Numbered from the stretch's first letter, positions 12,753-24,724 are shown. The stretch is DNA of 64,000 nucleotides from Crotalaria pallida (GCA_037953625.1 CM075655.1:72381501-72445500), one strand, 5' to 3'. The notes: generated by a model not told the origin, from the sequence alone. Numbers and translations: made by a program.

Positions 12753-13031
12753 CTAATCTTCGACATCCTCCGATGCTATCTCCTCCTCAGTCTTCACCTC
12801 CGCAGGCGGTGCAGGCTGCAATCCACATGCGTAGTAAGTCCGAGGGCCACCATCCATGTAGTCTCTCAGGGTGATGCGACCAATGTGCAAGTCGATCCTT
12901 GCACCTCTCAGCCTGTGCTCTGGGTCACTGATCTCCAACCGAGTCGGGCCTCTCCAGATCCAGCCATCAGGGGTAGCTTCCCACACTCCCCCCGCTAGGG
13001 GCCACATTTGGATTGCAATGCGGTACGCCAT
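12753..13031 (-). CDS. Unknown 92-aa ORF inside the giant solo LTR
   Basis: An open frame on the LTR sense strand starts MAYRIAIQMWPLAGGVWE and ends in an acidic tail (EEEIASEDVED). It is rich in Trp, Gly and Arg, has no signal peptide or membrane segment, and matches no family I recognise. The ATG follows directly after an AG in both this LTR and its relative, so it could be an exon start. The related LTR at 34095 keeps the same stretch around 39360 but with frame breaks. It may be a remnant or product of the LTR transcript, or a chance ORF in a GC-richer block; function unknown. Confidence 0.3.
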   Translation of the reverse strand: MAYRIAIQMWPLAGGVWEATPDGWIWRGPTRLEISDPEHRLRGARIDLHIGRITLRDYMDGGPRTYYACGLQPAPPAEVKTEEEIASEDVED

Positions 13032-16000
13032 CTGCCTGTTGCATCACCACGAAGAACGAAGAGAAACAATGAACATGAGAAAGAATAAGCTTTTCTGGAT
13101 GCATGACACGTCGACAAAAGAGACGTACCACCAACATATCTCAACAGGAATAACAACAGTACAATGCATATAAATGTAAATATGAATGCATGATCATCAT
13201 CATCAACAGGTAAATAGTTCATTGATCTCGCATCATCACGCTTGGCACAATTCCACTGCCGTCAGACACAGCACCACGCTTTAATCTTTATGAGCAATTA
13301 ACTTTGTTACTGTATCTTATTAAGTTTTATTGGGATTCTCATCAGCAATGATGTCTGAGTAATTTAAATCATCACTGGGATAAATTGTCACTCATGTCTA
13401 CATCTCCTCCACATCCTCCCAAACCTAGTCGGAAGCAAACGAGACGTTCAGGAACCTTAACCCACGTCAGTCGAACAGTTGAAAAAATCCAACAGCATAT
13501 AAATATCTTTGTCAAGACCACAACCGTACATGCCGGTCATTATGACAATTAATATTTTACACGATACCGCAAGGGCCCAACAACAATCGATCTGCCCGCC
13601 TTGTTCAGGTTCCTCTCACCGCTTCAGATTTGATCAAGGGGATGACAGTACTTTTCTAGTTCGCGGTGCAGAACGTGCTACGATCCCATGGGTCTTAACT
13701 CCCGATCACCTATAGTCTTGTTCTGCCTAGAAAGCACCCTAGGCTTCTTGACGAGTCACTGTCATCACCCTCCCCTACCTCAATCACACACCCGAATATC
13801 CGCAGATAGACAGGGTATCTTCCTCTCCACTACTTCACACTTATCTCGCTGCGTTATTATTATTATTAGTGTCTTTTAGATATTTTATTAAGGCATATTA
13901 ACCTAATTGCGGACGAGTCACCCTTATCCATCCTTCGGTGATCCTCGACCTCTAATTAAACAACCTTTTTCCAATACTCATTCTTTTCCAACAACACTTG
14001 CTCATCAAGGGCTCGGACACACGGAGCATCACTCTCGTGGCCAGCACAAACTCATCTTAGAGAGCATAAATCCAACTTGGTGCTCATCAGGGAAATTCAT
14101 CTTCAATCGTTACTTTCTCAAACTCAAAGCATTCATTCGTCACTTTTAAATTTCATCTTTTTTAATGACATGCATCATGCTAACGTAGTAAAACAGAATG
14201 AATCATCATGCATGAGCAGGCATAATATTTGCATATTCTCATGTTCATGTAACTCAATCAAATATCAACACATAAATGCAATAGTGATCTTAGTCTTTCG
14301 TGTGAGGAACCAAACAATCAACAAACCAATTGCCCCCACACTACTTAATTGTATCCGATCACAGTTTCGATTTAAACAATCGAAACTAAACTCATTTAAT
14401 CATGACATACATTCCAAATAAGCTATTATTCTCACCTTGATTGTGAACTGAAACTCCCTGAGAATCCACGAAACTCTGATTCCCATGATCACGATCGAGA
14501 GTGGTACCTTTATTTCCTCAAATTAAACATAACGTATTAATACAAAATCCCAAATAACATATTCGTTTTTTCATCGCTTGCACAAAACTTTAGAACTTAA
14601 AATAAATCCTTTCGTTTTTATCCGAAAACGCATTTCTCTTTCTCAAATCGTTCCAAAACAAAACGACAACTCAAATACTTTAAAATACATTGAACATAAC
14701 TCACAAATAAGTTTTAAAAACAATTACTGACTGCTTGTCCATCTTGGACAGCACCTTAATCATCTCCGAAAACATCGAAAAATTCATCGTTTCCCATCCG
14801 GCTTTTTCCTAAACCAAATACCACTTAAAAGCTTTACTTTAAACCACTTGAATACATTTTTAAAATTCAAGAACACACTTAAACAATTCTGAACAGCAAA
14901 GAATTGTCCTTCAAAATCACTTTAATAAAATCTGGAAACGATGTAAAAGTACTTTTTGCTTCAAATCATTCTTTAGCTCAAAACCAACACTTTAACACTT
15001 TAAAGTTCAAGCTTTATCAACAAAATAAAACTTAGGACAACCACCACACAAGGCCATCAAATCCAAATAAATCAAAGCAAATAATCGTAAAAATCAATTA
15101 CTTTTCAAAGCTAAGTAAGTACCCAAGCATCCTCAAATAATTACCAACATACAAACAACAACAATACTTTGATAAATTAATTCACATAGTTCATATATTC
15201 TTCAAATATCAATTAGCATTTAACAAAATAAGTTCATATCCCATTAAACATGCCTTGGCCGAATTGCACTTCAAGGCAAAGCAACATGTATAAATTTTTC
15301 TAACAATCCTCAAAGCAACAAAACAACATTTTTCAATTAAATCCAAGCATATAAACAATTAACCAACACTTAATCACTTATACAACACATAATCATTTTC
15401 AAAACAATTTCATTTTCATATTTACCTACTTAATCGCAAAGAAACCGAATTGCACAACCAAAATAAATCAAAGATTACAAGTTTTAAACACTTAAATCAA
15501 CTTAAGCAATTTCAAGCTTTATCATGCAAAATTTCATTTTCAAAGAATAAAGTCACTTAGACATTTACATACACAAAACCGAATACAAATCAAAGAATAA
15601 GCCACAAATGCAAACTTTACAAGCTTTAAATAAATAAACCATGTTCAAGCATCAACTTACAAGTTTACTTTCATAAAATAAAACTCCCTAAGTACATTTA
15701 CAATGCTTGGCCGAATTGCATCAAGAACAAATAAGCTAAAAATCACAAATTTAAACACTTAAACCATCATGATTTTTGGCATGCACTTAAACACAATTTT
15801 ATTTTCATGAAACTACATCATTCCACCTAAAACACATGTATGACCGAATGGATCAAAATAAATCAAGCTAAAAATTACAAACCTAAAATACCTTAATCAA
15901 CATAACTCACATCAAGCCTTCAGATACAATTTTGTTTTCATGTAACAAAAATCATTTGCTCACTCTTTCCTTCATGGCCGAAACACACACATATAAAAAT

Positions 16001-16450
16001 CAAAGGCACAAAACTTCATCAAACAAAATTATTCATTCTCATCTTCATGATTAGGCCAAATATTCATGCATGAAAGATTAAAAGCTTAACTTTTTACTAA
16101 ACAAAAATTATTTATTCATTTTCTCATGGTTTGGCCGAATGCACATACACATGCAAACACAAAATTTTAAACCAATTTAACTCATGCATTTTCCTTTCAA
16201 ATCAAAACCTTATAGAGCTTTAAACAACAAATCAAGACAAAAATCAATCCAAGTATTCATTTTCTCATGGAAACCGAAAATATACTCATGAAAATAGAAA
16301 AGTTTAACAAATCATTGACATGCATTCAAAGACAAAATCATTTAAGTACATTTCCATGCTCCAACCGAATGTACACACATGCAACATCAAAGAGTTAAAC
16401 TTTTTAGCAAACAAAAATCACTTATTCATTTTTCCCTTGGTTAGGCCGAA

Positions 16451-16451
16451 T

Positions 16452-16501
<50 letters not shown>
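16451..16501. repeat. (AC)n(AT)n compound microsatellite
   Basis: About ten AC units run straight into about fourteen AT units. Confidence 0.9.
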
Positions 16502-16504
<3 letters not shown>

Positions 16505-17301
16505 CAAGAGCATACATTTTTTTATCAAATAAACACATGCACACACTTAGATTAATCACATTCTTAAACAAAAATCATGCATCAAAATTTATCAAACACA
16601 CATGCATGCATTATCAACAAAACCGTATGACCTCAAACAAACATATCAAGGTAAAAATTTCATTGAAGCATGTATTTTAAACTTGGAAACCGAAAATACA
16701 ACACATGAATAGCAAGAATCAAGAATCAGTTACATGCAAGTGAGAACAAAATCATTTTCTCCCAAATCAAACCCTAACCGTGACATGCATGGAAAAATCA
16801 AGAGAAATGTTTGCAAATTAATAACAAATAGCTCATGAACATCACATATCAACTCATTATCAAGCATAAAACACAAATCAAAGATCAAAAATTATTTTAA
16901 CAACAAGGGGTTCAAAACCGTGAGCATCATCAAAGCAAGGTGCATGCTCACTTTTTCACTTTCAAGCTTAAATACGTATAGAATCAAGTGTAGAAAAGCA
17001 AGAAGAACAAGAAAAACCAACATGCAAGAAGCTTTGAGCATCAAACTCAAAAATCAACAAAAATCCTTCATGGAAAAACTTGAAGAAAAACCGAAAATAA
17101 AGAAGAAAAAGAACAAGAACAAGAAGCATTAAGATCATACCTAGAAGAAATGAATGAAAATAGGCTAAAAATCAAAGCTTCCTCCTCCTTCTTTCTCTTC
17201 CTCCCCCACGACCTCCTTCTTCTTCTCACCTTTTCTCTCTCTCTTTTTTTTTTTGTTCTAAGTGTTATGACACAAGGGGGGTGTCTTAGGACATGGGTGG
17301 G

Positions 17302-17311
17302 TATTTATATA
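17302..17311 (-). promoter_or_regulatory. TATA box of the giant solo LTR
   Basis: The minus strand reads TATATAAATA, followed about 35 bases on by an A/GA-rich leader. It defines the U3/R boundary near 17275. Confidence 0.55.
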
Positions 17312-18460
17312 AATTTTAAGGTTGGGGTCAATGGACTAAAAAAGGGGGTTCGAACAAACCAAAGGGCAAGAGGGGTTTATTTGCAATTTTTAATTGTGTA
17401 GGTTCAAGACAACTTAGCTTAGGTTTTTATGACTTATGTCTTAGTGGGAGACACACTTAATAGGGTAATTAATGATTTGTCTAGAAAGATGCTTCATGGA
17501 GAACACAAATAATTAAGACATTTTTGAATTTGAAATTTTCGCTCTAAACTTAAAATTTTTCTTTTCCTTCTAAGGCTTGGCCGTGACACTCATTGGAGAG
17601 GGGAAATAAAATTTTGCTTCTCCACTTTAAAGGAAGTACAAAATAAAAATCTAATTTAAATAAAATAAATATATTCCCACAGTTTTAAAATGAAATAAAA
17701 CACAAAAATTCACAAATTAATAAATTCATGGAAAAATCAAATCGAATACTAATTTAATTAAATTATGGAAATAAAATTCCAACCAGTAAATCAAATAAAT
17801 AAATTTCTATTTTATTTTTAAATACAGAAAATAATTGAGAAAATTGCGGGTATTACATATCACAGCTTAGTGCAACATCGTGCACTCATCACAGCATCAG
17901 GATATAAACATCAGAGTAAAAGCAGCATATAAACAAGTTGTGGAAAAAGTATTTTTCCAAAATACTCATTTCCCCAAAGGAGTTGTCCCGGGCCACCCAA
18001 AATAACTATTTACATTTTTACATAATCAAAACAAATCACATCATCAGATCAAAGGCCCAGGACATTTTCCATGTTCTATCAAATAAACCCTACTCTCCCA
18101 GTAAGGGAGATTACTCCTGCTCGGCAGGTACCTGTGCTAGCTCGGACTCGGTACCTATGGAAAAATGGTAAGGAGGTGAGCATTACACATAAAGTAGGAA
18201 TAGAAGTTTCTGATATGACATAATAACCGACTAAGTCAAACACAAATATCTCAAATAGTTCACATATTCACATACTCAAATCACACCATGCTCACAATCA
18301 AAACAATTTTTCTTAACTTTTCTATTTGTTTCTCGTTCTACTAGTTACTTCTTTCTAATTCTCACTTTACTCTCTCTTTCTCTCTCTTCTGATCTTTTCT
18401 TTCTTTCGGTTATCTCTTTCATATTCTCTAAATTTTGTGTGTATTCCTCTTCGAATACCA

Positions 18461-18927
18461 TCTGATTCGCGTCTTATCGCAGTCGGCCGCAGGAGGTTAA
18501 TGTTTATTTATTTTTGCACCCGATCCGATTCGCGTCTGTCGCAGTTGGTCGCACGAAGTTATGTTTATTTATTTTGCATCTGATCCGATTCGCGTCTGTC
18601 GCAGTCGGTCGGCATACGATCCGATTCGCGTCTGTCGCAGTCGATCGCACGAGGTTATGTTTATTTATTTTGCATCCGATCCGATTCGCGTCTATTGCAG
18701 TCGGTCGGCATACGATCTGATTCGCGTCAGTCGCAGTCAGTCGCACGAGGTTATGTTTATTTATTTTGCATCTGATCCGATTCGCGTCTGTTATGTGTAT
18801 TTATTTTGTATCCGATCCGATTCGCGTCTGTTATGTGTATTTATTTTGTATCCGATCTGATTCGCGTCTGTTGCAGTCGGTCGGCGTACGATCCGATTCG
18901 CATCTGTCGCAGTCGGTCGCACGAGGG
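18461..18927. repeat. Tandem repeat with 36-bp and 60-bp units inside the 2.6-kb solo LTR
   Basis: Units share the core CGATCCGATTCGCGTCTGTC, followed by GCAGTCGGTCG. Some units stop there (about 36 bp); others continue into ACGAGGTTATGTTTATTTATTTTGCATC-like spacer (about 60 bp, paraphrased from several copies). Around ten cores are visible, with point changes and a shortened form at 18780-18860. Peptides read across it are simple repeats and not convincing proteins. Confidence 0.85.
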
Positions 18928-20239
18928 CAGTGCACATTCCTTTAAATTTTTAATTTTGAATTCAACCTTCTCTCTTATTTTAATATTTTCTTCTCCGATA
19001 TTCTCTCATCAGTTCATTATCAATGCACTCCAACTCTTCTCAAACTCAGGTAATTACTTATATCACCTATCCCTTTTTACTAATCAATTACTAATTATTT
19101 ATATTTACATTTTCCGAGTCCCTAATCAATCTATCATTATCAACTATCATTCCATCACTTTACAATAATAAACACATATATCACATAACATCAGCACAAA
19201 TGATTTCACAACTATCATTACTTTATTAACTTCTAAGCTCTAGTTATCAATTCTATCAACTACCCTAATGTGCAAAATCCTAAACTAACATCAAACTCTT
19301 AGCAAGCATTATATACATACTAGAAACTCATCCCTAAGATAGGGTAATACTCACTCCTTACCTCAAGTGCCAAGAGACAAGGAGACTTGCACTTAAGCTT
19401 GTTTTGTTCCCTAGCTCCTTAAACCCATAAGTCTTCAAGCTTCTTGATGTGCCTTAGCCAAGCAACAAAGAGATAAATAGAAGTCTTGTGAATTAGGGGT
19501 TGTGAAGGAGGATACGAGCTTGACCTTACTAGCTCTTGTGGATGAGGCATATGTGTGTATTCTCCATAGGTGTTGAGTTTGAAAATAAATGGAGATGAGA
19601 GGGAGAGAGAGAGAGTCGAATGGTGGAGGGAGGAAGGGAGATTGATTTTGAGCTTGGTTTCTTGGCCAAGAGGAAAACATGAGTGGTTGACATGCCATGG
19701 CTTCTTGAGGAAGCCAAAAACGTGTGGCTGGGAGGACTTTATTCTGACCCACGCACCTGGGCGCAGCTTCCGGGGCGCCTGGGCGCCCAAAATACTAAAT
19801 TCGGGGCGTTTCAGGGTGTACTGCGTACCTGGGCGCGGGGCACGGGGTGCCTGGGCGCACGCCCCATTTTAAGTGTGACAGCTTGCATTCAAAAGGCCAT
19901 ACCTCCTTTGATAACTATTTGATCTTGCTCAAATTTTGAGACAAGCTTCCTAAGACACTTATCTTCACATCCAGCGGTGGAATTTGTGTTTAAAGTTGTA
20001 GATATTTTATTCATAATTTCCTAATACAGAGTGTTTCTAACTCTGAAAACACCGTTTCTAACATTCGTTTGTTCTTCTTTAAATTTCCCATCCGATGTCA
20101 ATGCTTCTTAACTCCTTTATGGAACTCAAAGAAATCCTAATCCATCACCTTAAATCCTCTTTTAGCAAAATTATTATTTTCCTAAGCTTATTAGTATTCT
20201 AATTACTCTTGAAATTAAAATTCGGGATGTTACACTTTT

Positions 20240-20411
20240 TGTTTATTCAAATCTGATGACATTCCTATCTTCTCCAATAACTATAAGACTAATATTCGGG
20301 ACAACTTTTCCCTTTCAGATCTCTGTCTTCTCCTCTGTCCAGTGGCTCTACCTCCTCATATATGAAATTCTTTGTCACTTATTTGTGCTTACTTCCGGCA
20401 TCGATGAGATA
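20240..20411. other. Short spacer between two solo LTRs
   Basis: About 170 bp of non-LTR sequence of unknown origin. With 22334-22374 it may be the last host DNA left between the retroelements here. Confidence 0.4.
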
Positions 20412-20416
20412 GTTAT

Positions 20417-22328
20417 TGTAACACCTTAATTCTAATAACAAAATACACAATCCACGGAAGCTTACCAAGTACAATATTCAATAAATAAAAAAAATGTCTC
20501 ATTAAGACAAATATACATCTCCTTGAACCAAAATAATTGTTAAATAAAATTACATTGAAAATTTTACTTATTCTACGATGACACTGGGTACTAAAACTAG
20601 AAGGGCATTACAATGCCAACAATCCCCTTTAAACTTAATGTAGACTCCTTAAAAATAATTTACACAAGAAAGCTAATATTATAAACTTGTCTTCTTCTTG
20701 GCGCTTCCCAAAATCTCAATCTGACAACATCAAACCCAAATAGTGAGATAAAAATCTCAGTAACACTATTTAGCTTGAAAGTATTTTTGAACTATGATAT
20801 TGTCAGCCGTCACATGTATGGAAAATCTCCATAAATAAAATAATGAGGGAAATAACATTTAATAATATAACTCATGTCTAGTATCATACAATTATTAATC
20901 ACATGATCAAAAATATGACTATCTAATACAATCAATGCAGAACAATCATTAATTGCATCTATGGCCTTTTGGCCTCGAACTCCAACCATTAACTTTAACT
21001 TTTTATCTTGCACACAGCACGCCTGTTGGAGGTGCCTACCCCTTGCCCGGCGCCCCGGGTTTGGATGACTTACACCCGCGTCCGGGTCAGTCCTCTGAAT
21101 TATTTGTTGGAGTTCGTTTACCTGTGCCCAGGTCAAACAATGAGTCAAAAGACTCCTCTAAACTAACATTATAACTATTCATATTTGGTGCACAGAACAT
21201 TCCCAACCAATGACTTCACTCTTGCGCACGCCTACTGGAGGTTCCTACTCCTTGCCCGGCGCACCGGATTCGGATGACTTACACTCGCGTCCGAGTCAGT
21301 CCTAATATATCATATTGTTGATGTGCATGATCGAACAATCAAATACAATTTAAATATAAATTTAAATATAATATTAGAATTATTTATAAAGGAACAAGTC
21401 TACACTTCAAAATATATATATATATGTATACTCATACGGATTATAAGAAATAAAAGATTTAATAAAAACCACGATTTCATATTATAACACTGATTCAACC
21501 CCATCAAATTATACTTACTTTCGTTTCATGTTAATAAGTGGGTATGAATTATTAATATCATCATAGTATATTCATAAGAATATTCATAAGAAGTGCTTTC
21601 TCAAGAGAAACAGAGAGGACATATATAACAAGAGAAATTGCCACTGAAGAAAAATAATAGGCACAAGTCTCCATCGAAAATCAAAAACAACATCCCAATT
21701 CACTATTATGCTATAAATAAGAATATAGAATGAATCGTTACTGTATAGGAAGTATTGCAACAAATGCCTAGTTTTTATATAAGAAGTTCACGTGCAGTAA
21801 AAGTGTCACAAAAGCTCATGTATCAATAATTATAAAATAATTTCATCTATTCCCTATTATTATCTATGGAGGTTTAATTGGGTTATAGTGTTACCTTAAT
21901 GGGGATTCTCTCTTCTTCTTTTTCTTGTACGTTCTCTCCCTCTAGATCTCCTAACAAAGGCTAGGTTTTGTTTTTAGGAGAATGAAACTAACCTATCTAA
22001 TCTTAACTTTTTATTTATTTTAAATCAATTATTCTAACTTATCCTCTTAGTCACAACTATTATCAAAAACTAATATTGATAAAGATAAAATAGAATAATT
22101 TAAATAAAATAATATCTAATACTATCTTATCTTATATTAATAATAATAATAATGATAATGATGATTCTATTAAGTACCCTTGTTCAACAATGTATTACCA
22201 TAAAATCTATATGCCTATTTTACTATCATTATAATATAATATAAAGGTCTAAGTTCTTTAATAATTTAATATTACAAAAAAATAACTACAAGAATAAAAT
22301 TATAACACATGAATTTTGGGATGTTATA
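20417..22328 (-). mobile_element. Solo LTR (1.9 kb) of the gypsy family also present at 29958-34094
   Basis: Plus-strand ends are TGTAACACCTTAATTC at 20417 and TTTTGGGATGTTATA at 22328. GTTAT flanks both sides (20412-20416 and 22329-22333). The sequence is near-identical to the LTR that begins at 33221, whose adjacent PBS fixes the orientation as minus. The inner terminus has decayed from ACA to ATA. No PBS or PPT adjoins it, so it is a solo LTR. A subrepeat of about 80 bp occurs twice, near 21018-21100 and 21222-21302. Confidence 0.8.
21018..21302. repeat. Duplicated GC-rich subrepeat inside the LTR
   Basis: A block with CACGCCTG-TTGGAGGTGCC, CTTGCCCGGCGC and a GGATGACTTACAC core occurs twice about 200 bp apart. 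The same pair occurs in the sister LTR at about 33822-33902 and 34025-34094. The second copy there is where the LARD inserted. Confidence 0.75.
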
Positions 22329-22374
22329 GTTATCTTGGAAACAAAGGCTGTTGAATCTCTTGTTAGAGTTCGAA
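22329..22374. other. 46-bp remnant between solo LTR and truncated Athila LTR
   Basis: It starts with the right-hand target duplication of the solo LTR (GTTAT) and ends where sequence shared with the Athila 3' LTR begins at 22375. It belongs to neither element and marks a deletion junction. Confidence 0.5.
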
Positions 22375-23689
22375 GCTGCGGTCAACTGGCCAATCATGGG
22401 GTGCATTTGGTTGATTTTTTCAGACAGACGCACGCCCAGGCGCAGGAGTTTCACGCCTGGGCGCGCAAAATGCGAGAAAGTGACATTGTTCGCTGTTTTA
22501 ATCATAACTTGAGCTACGCTTATCCAAATTAAGCGATCTAGGTATCATTTTAAAGCTAAGGAAAAGATATACAACTTTGTCAGAAATAGCCTTGCTCAAA
22601 TTCGTCCATCTTAGGGGTCAAAATCAGTGCCGAAGTTGCTGTCAGACACAAATATGGGATTCTAGAAGGATTTTAATGATAAATTCTATTTGTAGATAAT
22701 ATTCTTAGAGATTAGTTTAGTCTAATAGGATCTTATCATATTATATTCAGATTTTTGATTAGTTTTATTCAGATAATAATCTTATCACATTAGATTGAAA
22801 ATTAGGTTAGTTTTTATCTATATAATAATAGGATTAGGATTCATTCAAAAGAGAAAAGAGAAAGCTTTGAAGAGTAGATAACACGTTTTTAGAGAAAGCA
22901 ATAGTGAGAGAGCTTTTGGAGGCAAGTTGAAGAATTGCACTTTGTGATTGGAGATTGGGGTAATTCCATATCTCTCATTATGATTTTCATTATTCTTCTT
23001 TCTTCTTTTCTAATTATGTGTAACTAAACACATTTTTGGGAACATGTGGATTTGTATGGAACCTTTGTAGTTTTTGTTTAATGAATTGATGTTTTTCCAT
23101 TTAAGTATTGTGTTTGATTATGTTTTAATTGTTCATCATGAATTTGGATCCGTTTATGATTTGGTAATTCTAATTGAATAGGAATATTGAATTAGGATTT
23201 AGACCTTTAATCAAACAATTCAATTACGTAGGTATAGGAATATGTTTATGAATTGGATAACCTTCTAATAATTTTGATTGAACATTAATTGGTAAGATTA
23301 GGATTTAAAGCTCTGCTTAAGGAATTAAGGGAGATTAAATTACTAAGAAACATGGTTGACCTAAGGAATTAGGCTGCTTTTACCTTTGCAAAGTTGGTTC
23401 AATACTTAGGAAAATCATTGATTCGTTAACAATTGCTTTTGGAACCTACAATGAAACATGTACCCAAGTTTTCCCAAATTCTTTCATAACCACTTTTTAT
23501 TTGCGTTTTTGTTTTTCAATTTAATTTAGTTAAGAATTTTCCAATTAATTTAATTTTAATTTGAATTTCACGTAGTAACTACGACTTAGGTGACAATTAT
23601 TTTAATCAATTTTAGTCGTCGTTGGGAACGACAACCCACTTCCACTTTATTACTTGTCACGAACTGGTGCACTTGCCAGAACGCCAACA
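22375..23689 (+). repeat. 5' LTR of the Athila-type element, first ~127 bp missing
   Basis: It aligns with 28650-29957 of the 3' LTR, with few differences by eye. It ends ACGCCAACA, followed by the PBS. Confidence 0.85.
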
Positions 23690-23695
23690 AGTTTT

Positions 23696-23713
23696 TGGCG
23701 CCGTTGCCGGGGA
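23696..23713 (+). promoter_or_regulatory. Primer binding site (tRNA-Asp type)
   Basis: TGGCGCCGTTGCCGGGGA is complementary to the 3' end of plant tRNA-Asp, the primer typical of Athila elements. Confidence 0.85.
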
Positions 23714-23778
23714 CTAAAATTAGATTTTAATAATTTTCGGTGCTTTTTAGTAGTTATTTAGTGGAATCATTATGTAAC

Positions 23779-24462
23779 ATGGCTTATTCTCATGATGACA
23801 TAGAATGTATCAAATTTATTTTGTCGTCACCTATTCAATCATGTTTTGCACAAAATATTTATGATGAGATTAAAGTTTTTGATGGTCTTTTAGAGGAGGT
23901 GATACAAAAATTTTCTATTACGGAAGATCAAAGTGCTTCCCTTTCTAAACCCATGGAAAAAGAAGAAATTGTGCATGATGAGATTGAGGAAGTGAAACAA
24001 GATAAATTGAATAATGGGATGAGTCTAGGGGTTGAATTAGGGTCCACTTTGCATGATGAATTTTCTACTCTTGCTAAATGTATTGGATTGCATGAATATG
24101 TGGAACCCTCAAAAATTTTTCCTTCAATTTACCCCTTAATTTTTTATGACTTCCCTAATGCTCATGATGAATATAAGTCATTGTTCTCCTTTTTAGAGCC
24201 TGAAAAGGCAACCTTGCTAAGCCATAGAGTTTACACTTTAATAGACTTCATGCATGATGAAAAAGACAAGCACCATGTGATGATGCTTGGAGTGAAAAAT
24301 GCACCATTTGACCCAGGAGGGTTTAAAACTATTTTTAAACATTTGCTCCAACATCATCCGTGCATATTTCTATGGGATCCAGGAATAACTTGTTATTGCT
24401 GCATAACATGGAAGTTGTGCTATAGGATTTGGGATCCTGGTGGATTCTCTTTAGTTTTGTAG
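23779..24462 (+). CDS. Unknown 227-aa ORF of the non-autonomous Athila element
   Basis: This single intact ORF lies 65 bp behind the PBS, in the place where gag would start. The first ATG gives a product beginning MAYSHDDIECIKF; the frame is open a little upstream from a GTG at 23740. The protein is acidic in its N-terminal half, with repeated HDE/HDD triplets (a loose 'HDE' motif near residues 65, 93, 134 and 160). The end is rich in aromatic residues and Cys and repeats WDPG. No zinc knuckle, protease D[ST]G, RT or integrase motif is present, and I recognise no domain. It may be a captured host fragment or a derived leader protein. Its openness over 227 codons between two decayed elements is notable, but function is unknown. 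Confidence 0.5.
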   Translation: MAYSHDDIECIKFILSSPIQSCFAQNIYDEIKVFDGLLEEVIQKFSITEDQSASLSKPMEKEEIVHDEIEEVKQDKLNNGMSLGVELGSTLHDEFSTLAKCIGLHEYVEPSKIFPSIYPLIFYDFPNAHDEYKSLFSFLEPEKATLLSHRVYTLIDFMHDEKDKHHVMMLGVKNAPFDPGGFKTIFKHLLQHHPCIFLWDPGITCYCCITWKLCYRIWDPGGFSLVL

Positions 24463-24724
24463 TAGTGTAGGATTTAAATTTTTAATTAGGAGATTGAATA
24501 AAGAGTTTAGAGTTTTCTATATGTAATTGCTAATGGGGTGCTTCTAGCACTATTTTTAGTTGTTCATGTGACACAGGTGAATAAGTTTGGGGCAGTCTCC
24601 TCCATGGTGCATCAAGAGAGAATGATGTGCTACAAAGGGAAGTCTCTAACTCCTTTCTTTCGTTTTTAGTTTTTAATTTTTTTAGTTTAGTTAGTTTATT
24701 TTTCTTGAGGACAAGCCAACCTCT
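24463..24724 (+). other. Spacer between unknown ORF and triplicated block
   Basis: Non-coding stretch that ends in the GAGGACAAGCC...CTAAGTTTGGGGG signature, where autonomous Athila elements have the end of pol and a purine tract. Confidence 0.5.

Larger units (their letters stand above)
12224..17857 (-). mobile_element. Giant solo LTR (5.6 kb), nested, related to the LTR at 34095
   Basis: It is flanked by TATCA at 12219-12223 and 17858-17862. On the minus strand it starts TGTAATACCCGCAATTTT and ends AAAATCGGGGTGTTACA. A TATA box (17302-17311) puts U3 in the first 550 bp and leaves about 5 kb of R/U5. Several blocks match the plus-strand LTR at 34095-39919, for example around 13730-13800 against 38400-38500, and the termini agree. 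The two are therefore related families, probably Tekay/Del-type chromoviruses or their derivatives. No interior or second LTR adjoins it. Confidence 0.82.
12017..20234 (-). mobile_element. Solo LTR (about 2.6 kb) of a Ty3/gypsy element, split by a second solo LTR
   Basis: On the minus strand it runs from TGTAACATCCCGAATTTT at 20234 to ...GGTGTTATA at 12017. It is flanked by CTTTT at 12012-12016 and 20235-20239. The 5.6-kb LTR at 12224-17857 plus its duplicated TATCA was inserted later, leaving a net length near 2.58 kb. No PBS, PPT or interior is present, so it is a solo LTR left by LTR-LTR recombination. Orientation is inferred from the terminus and from the leader-like sequence near 19400-19700. 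The TG terminus at 12017 has decayed to TA. Inside are a tandem repeat (18461-18927) and a CCTGGGCGC-rich block (19745-19866). Confidence 0.75.

Noticed and set aside
18504..18860. Repetitive peptides encoded on both strands
   Set aside because: They are translations of the tandem repeat, open on both strands and in several frames, which argues against coding.
20810..21148. 112-codon minus-strand ORF, also at 33615-33953
   Set aside because: It occurs in both LTR copies, but only because they are near-identical. Stops are rare there by chance, there is no known domain, and it crosses the subrepeat.
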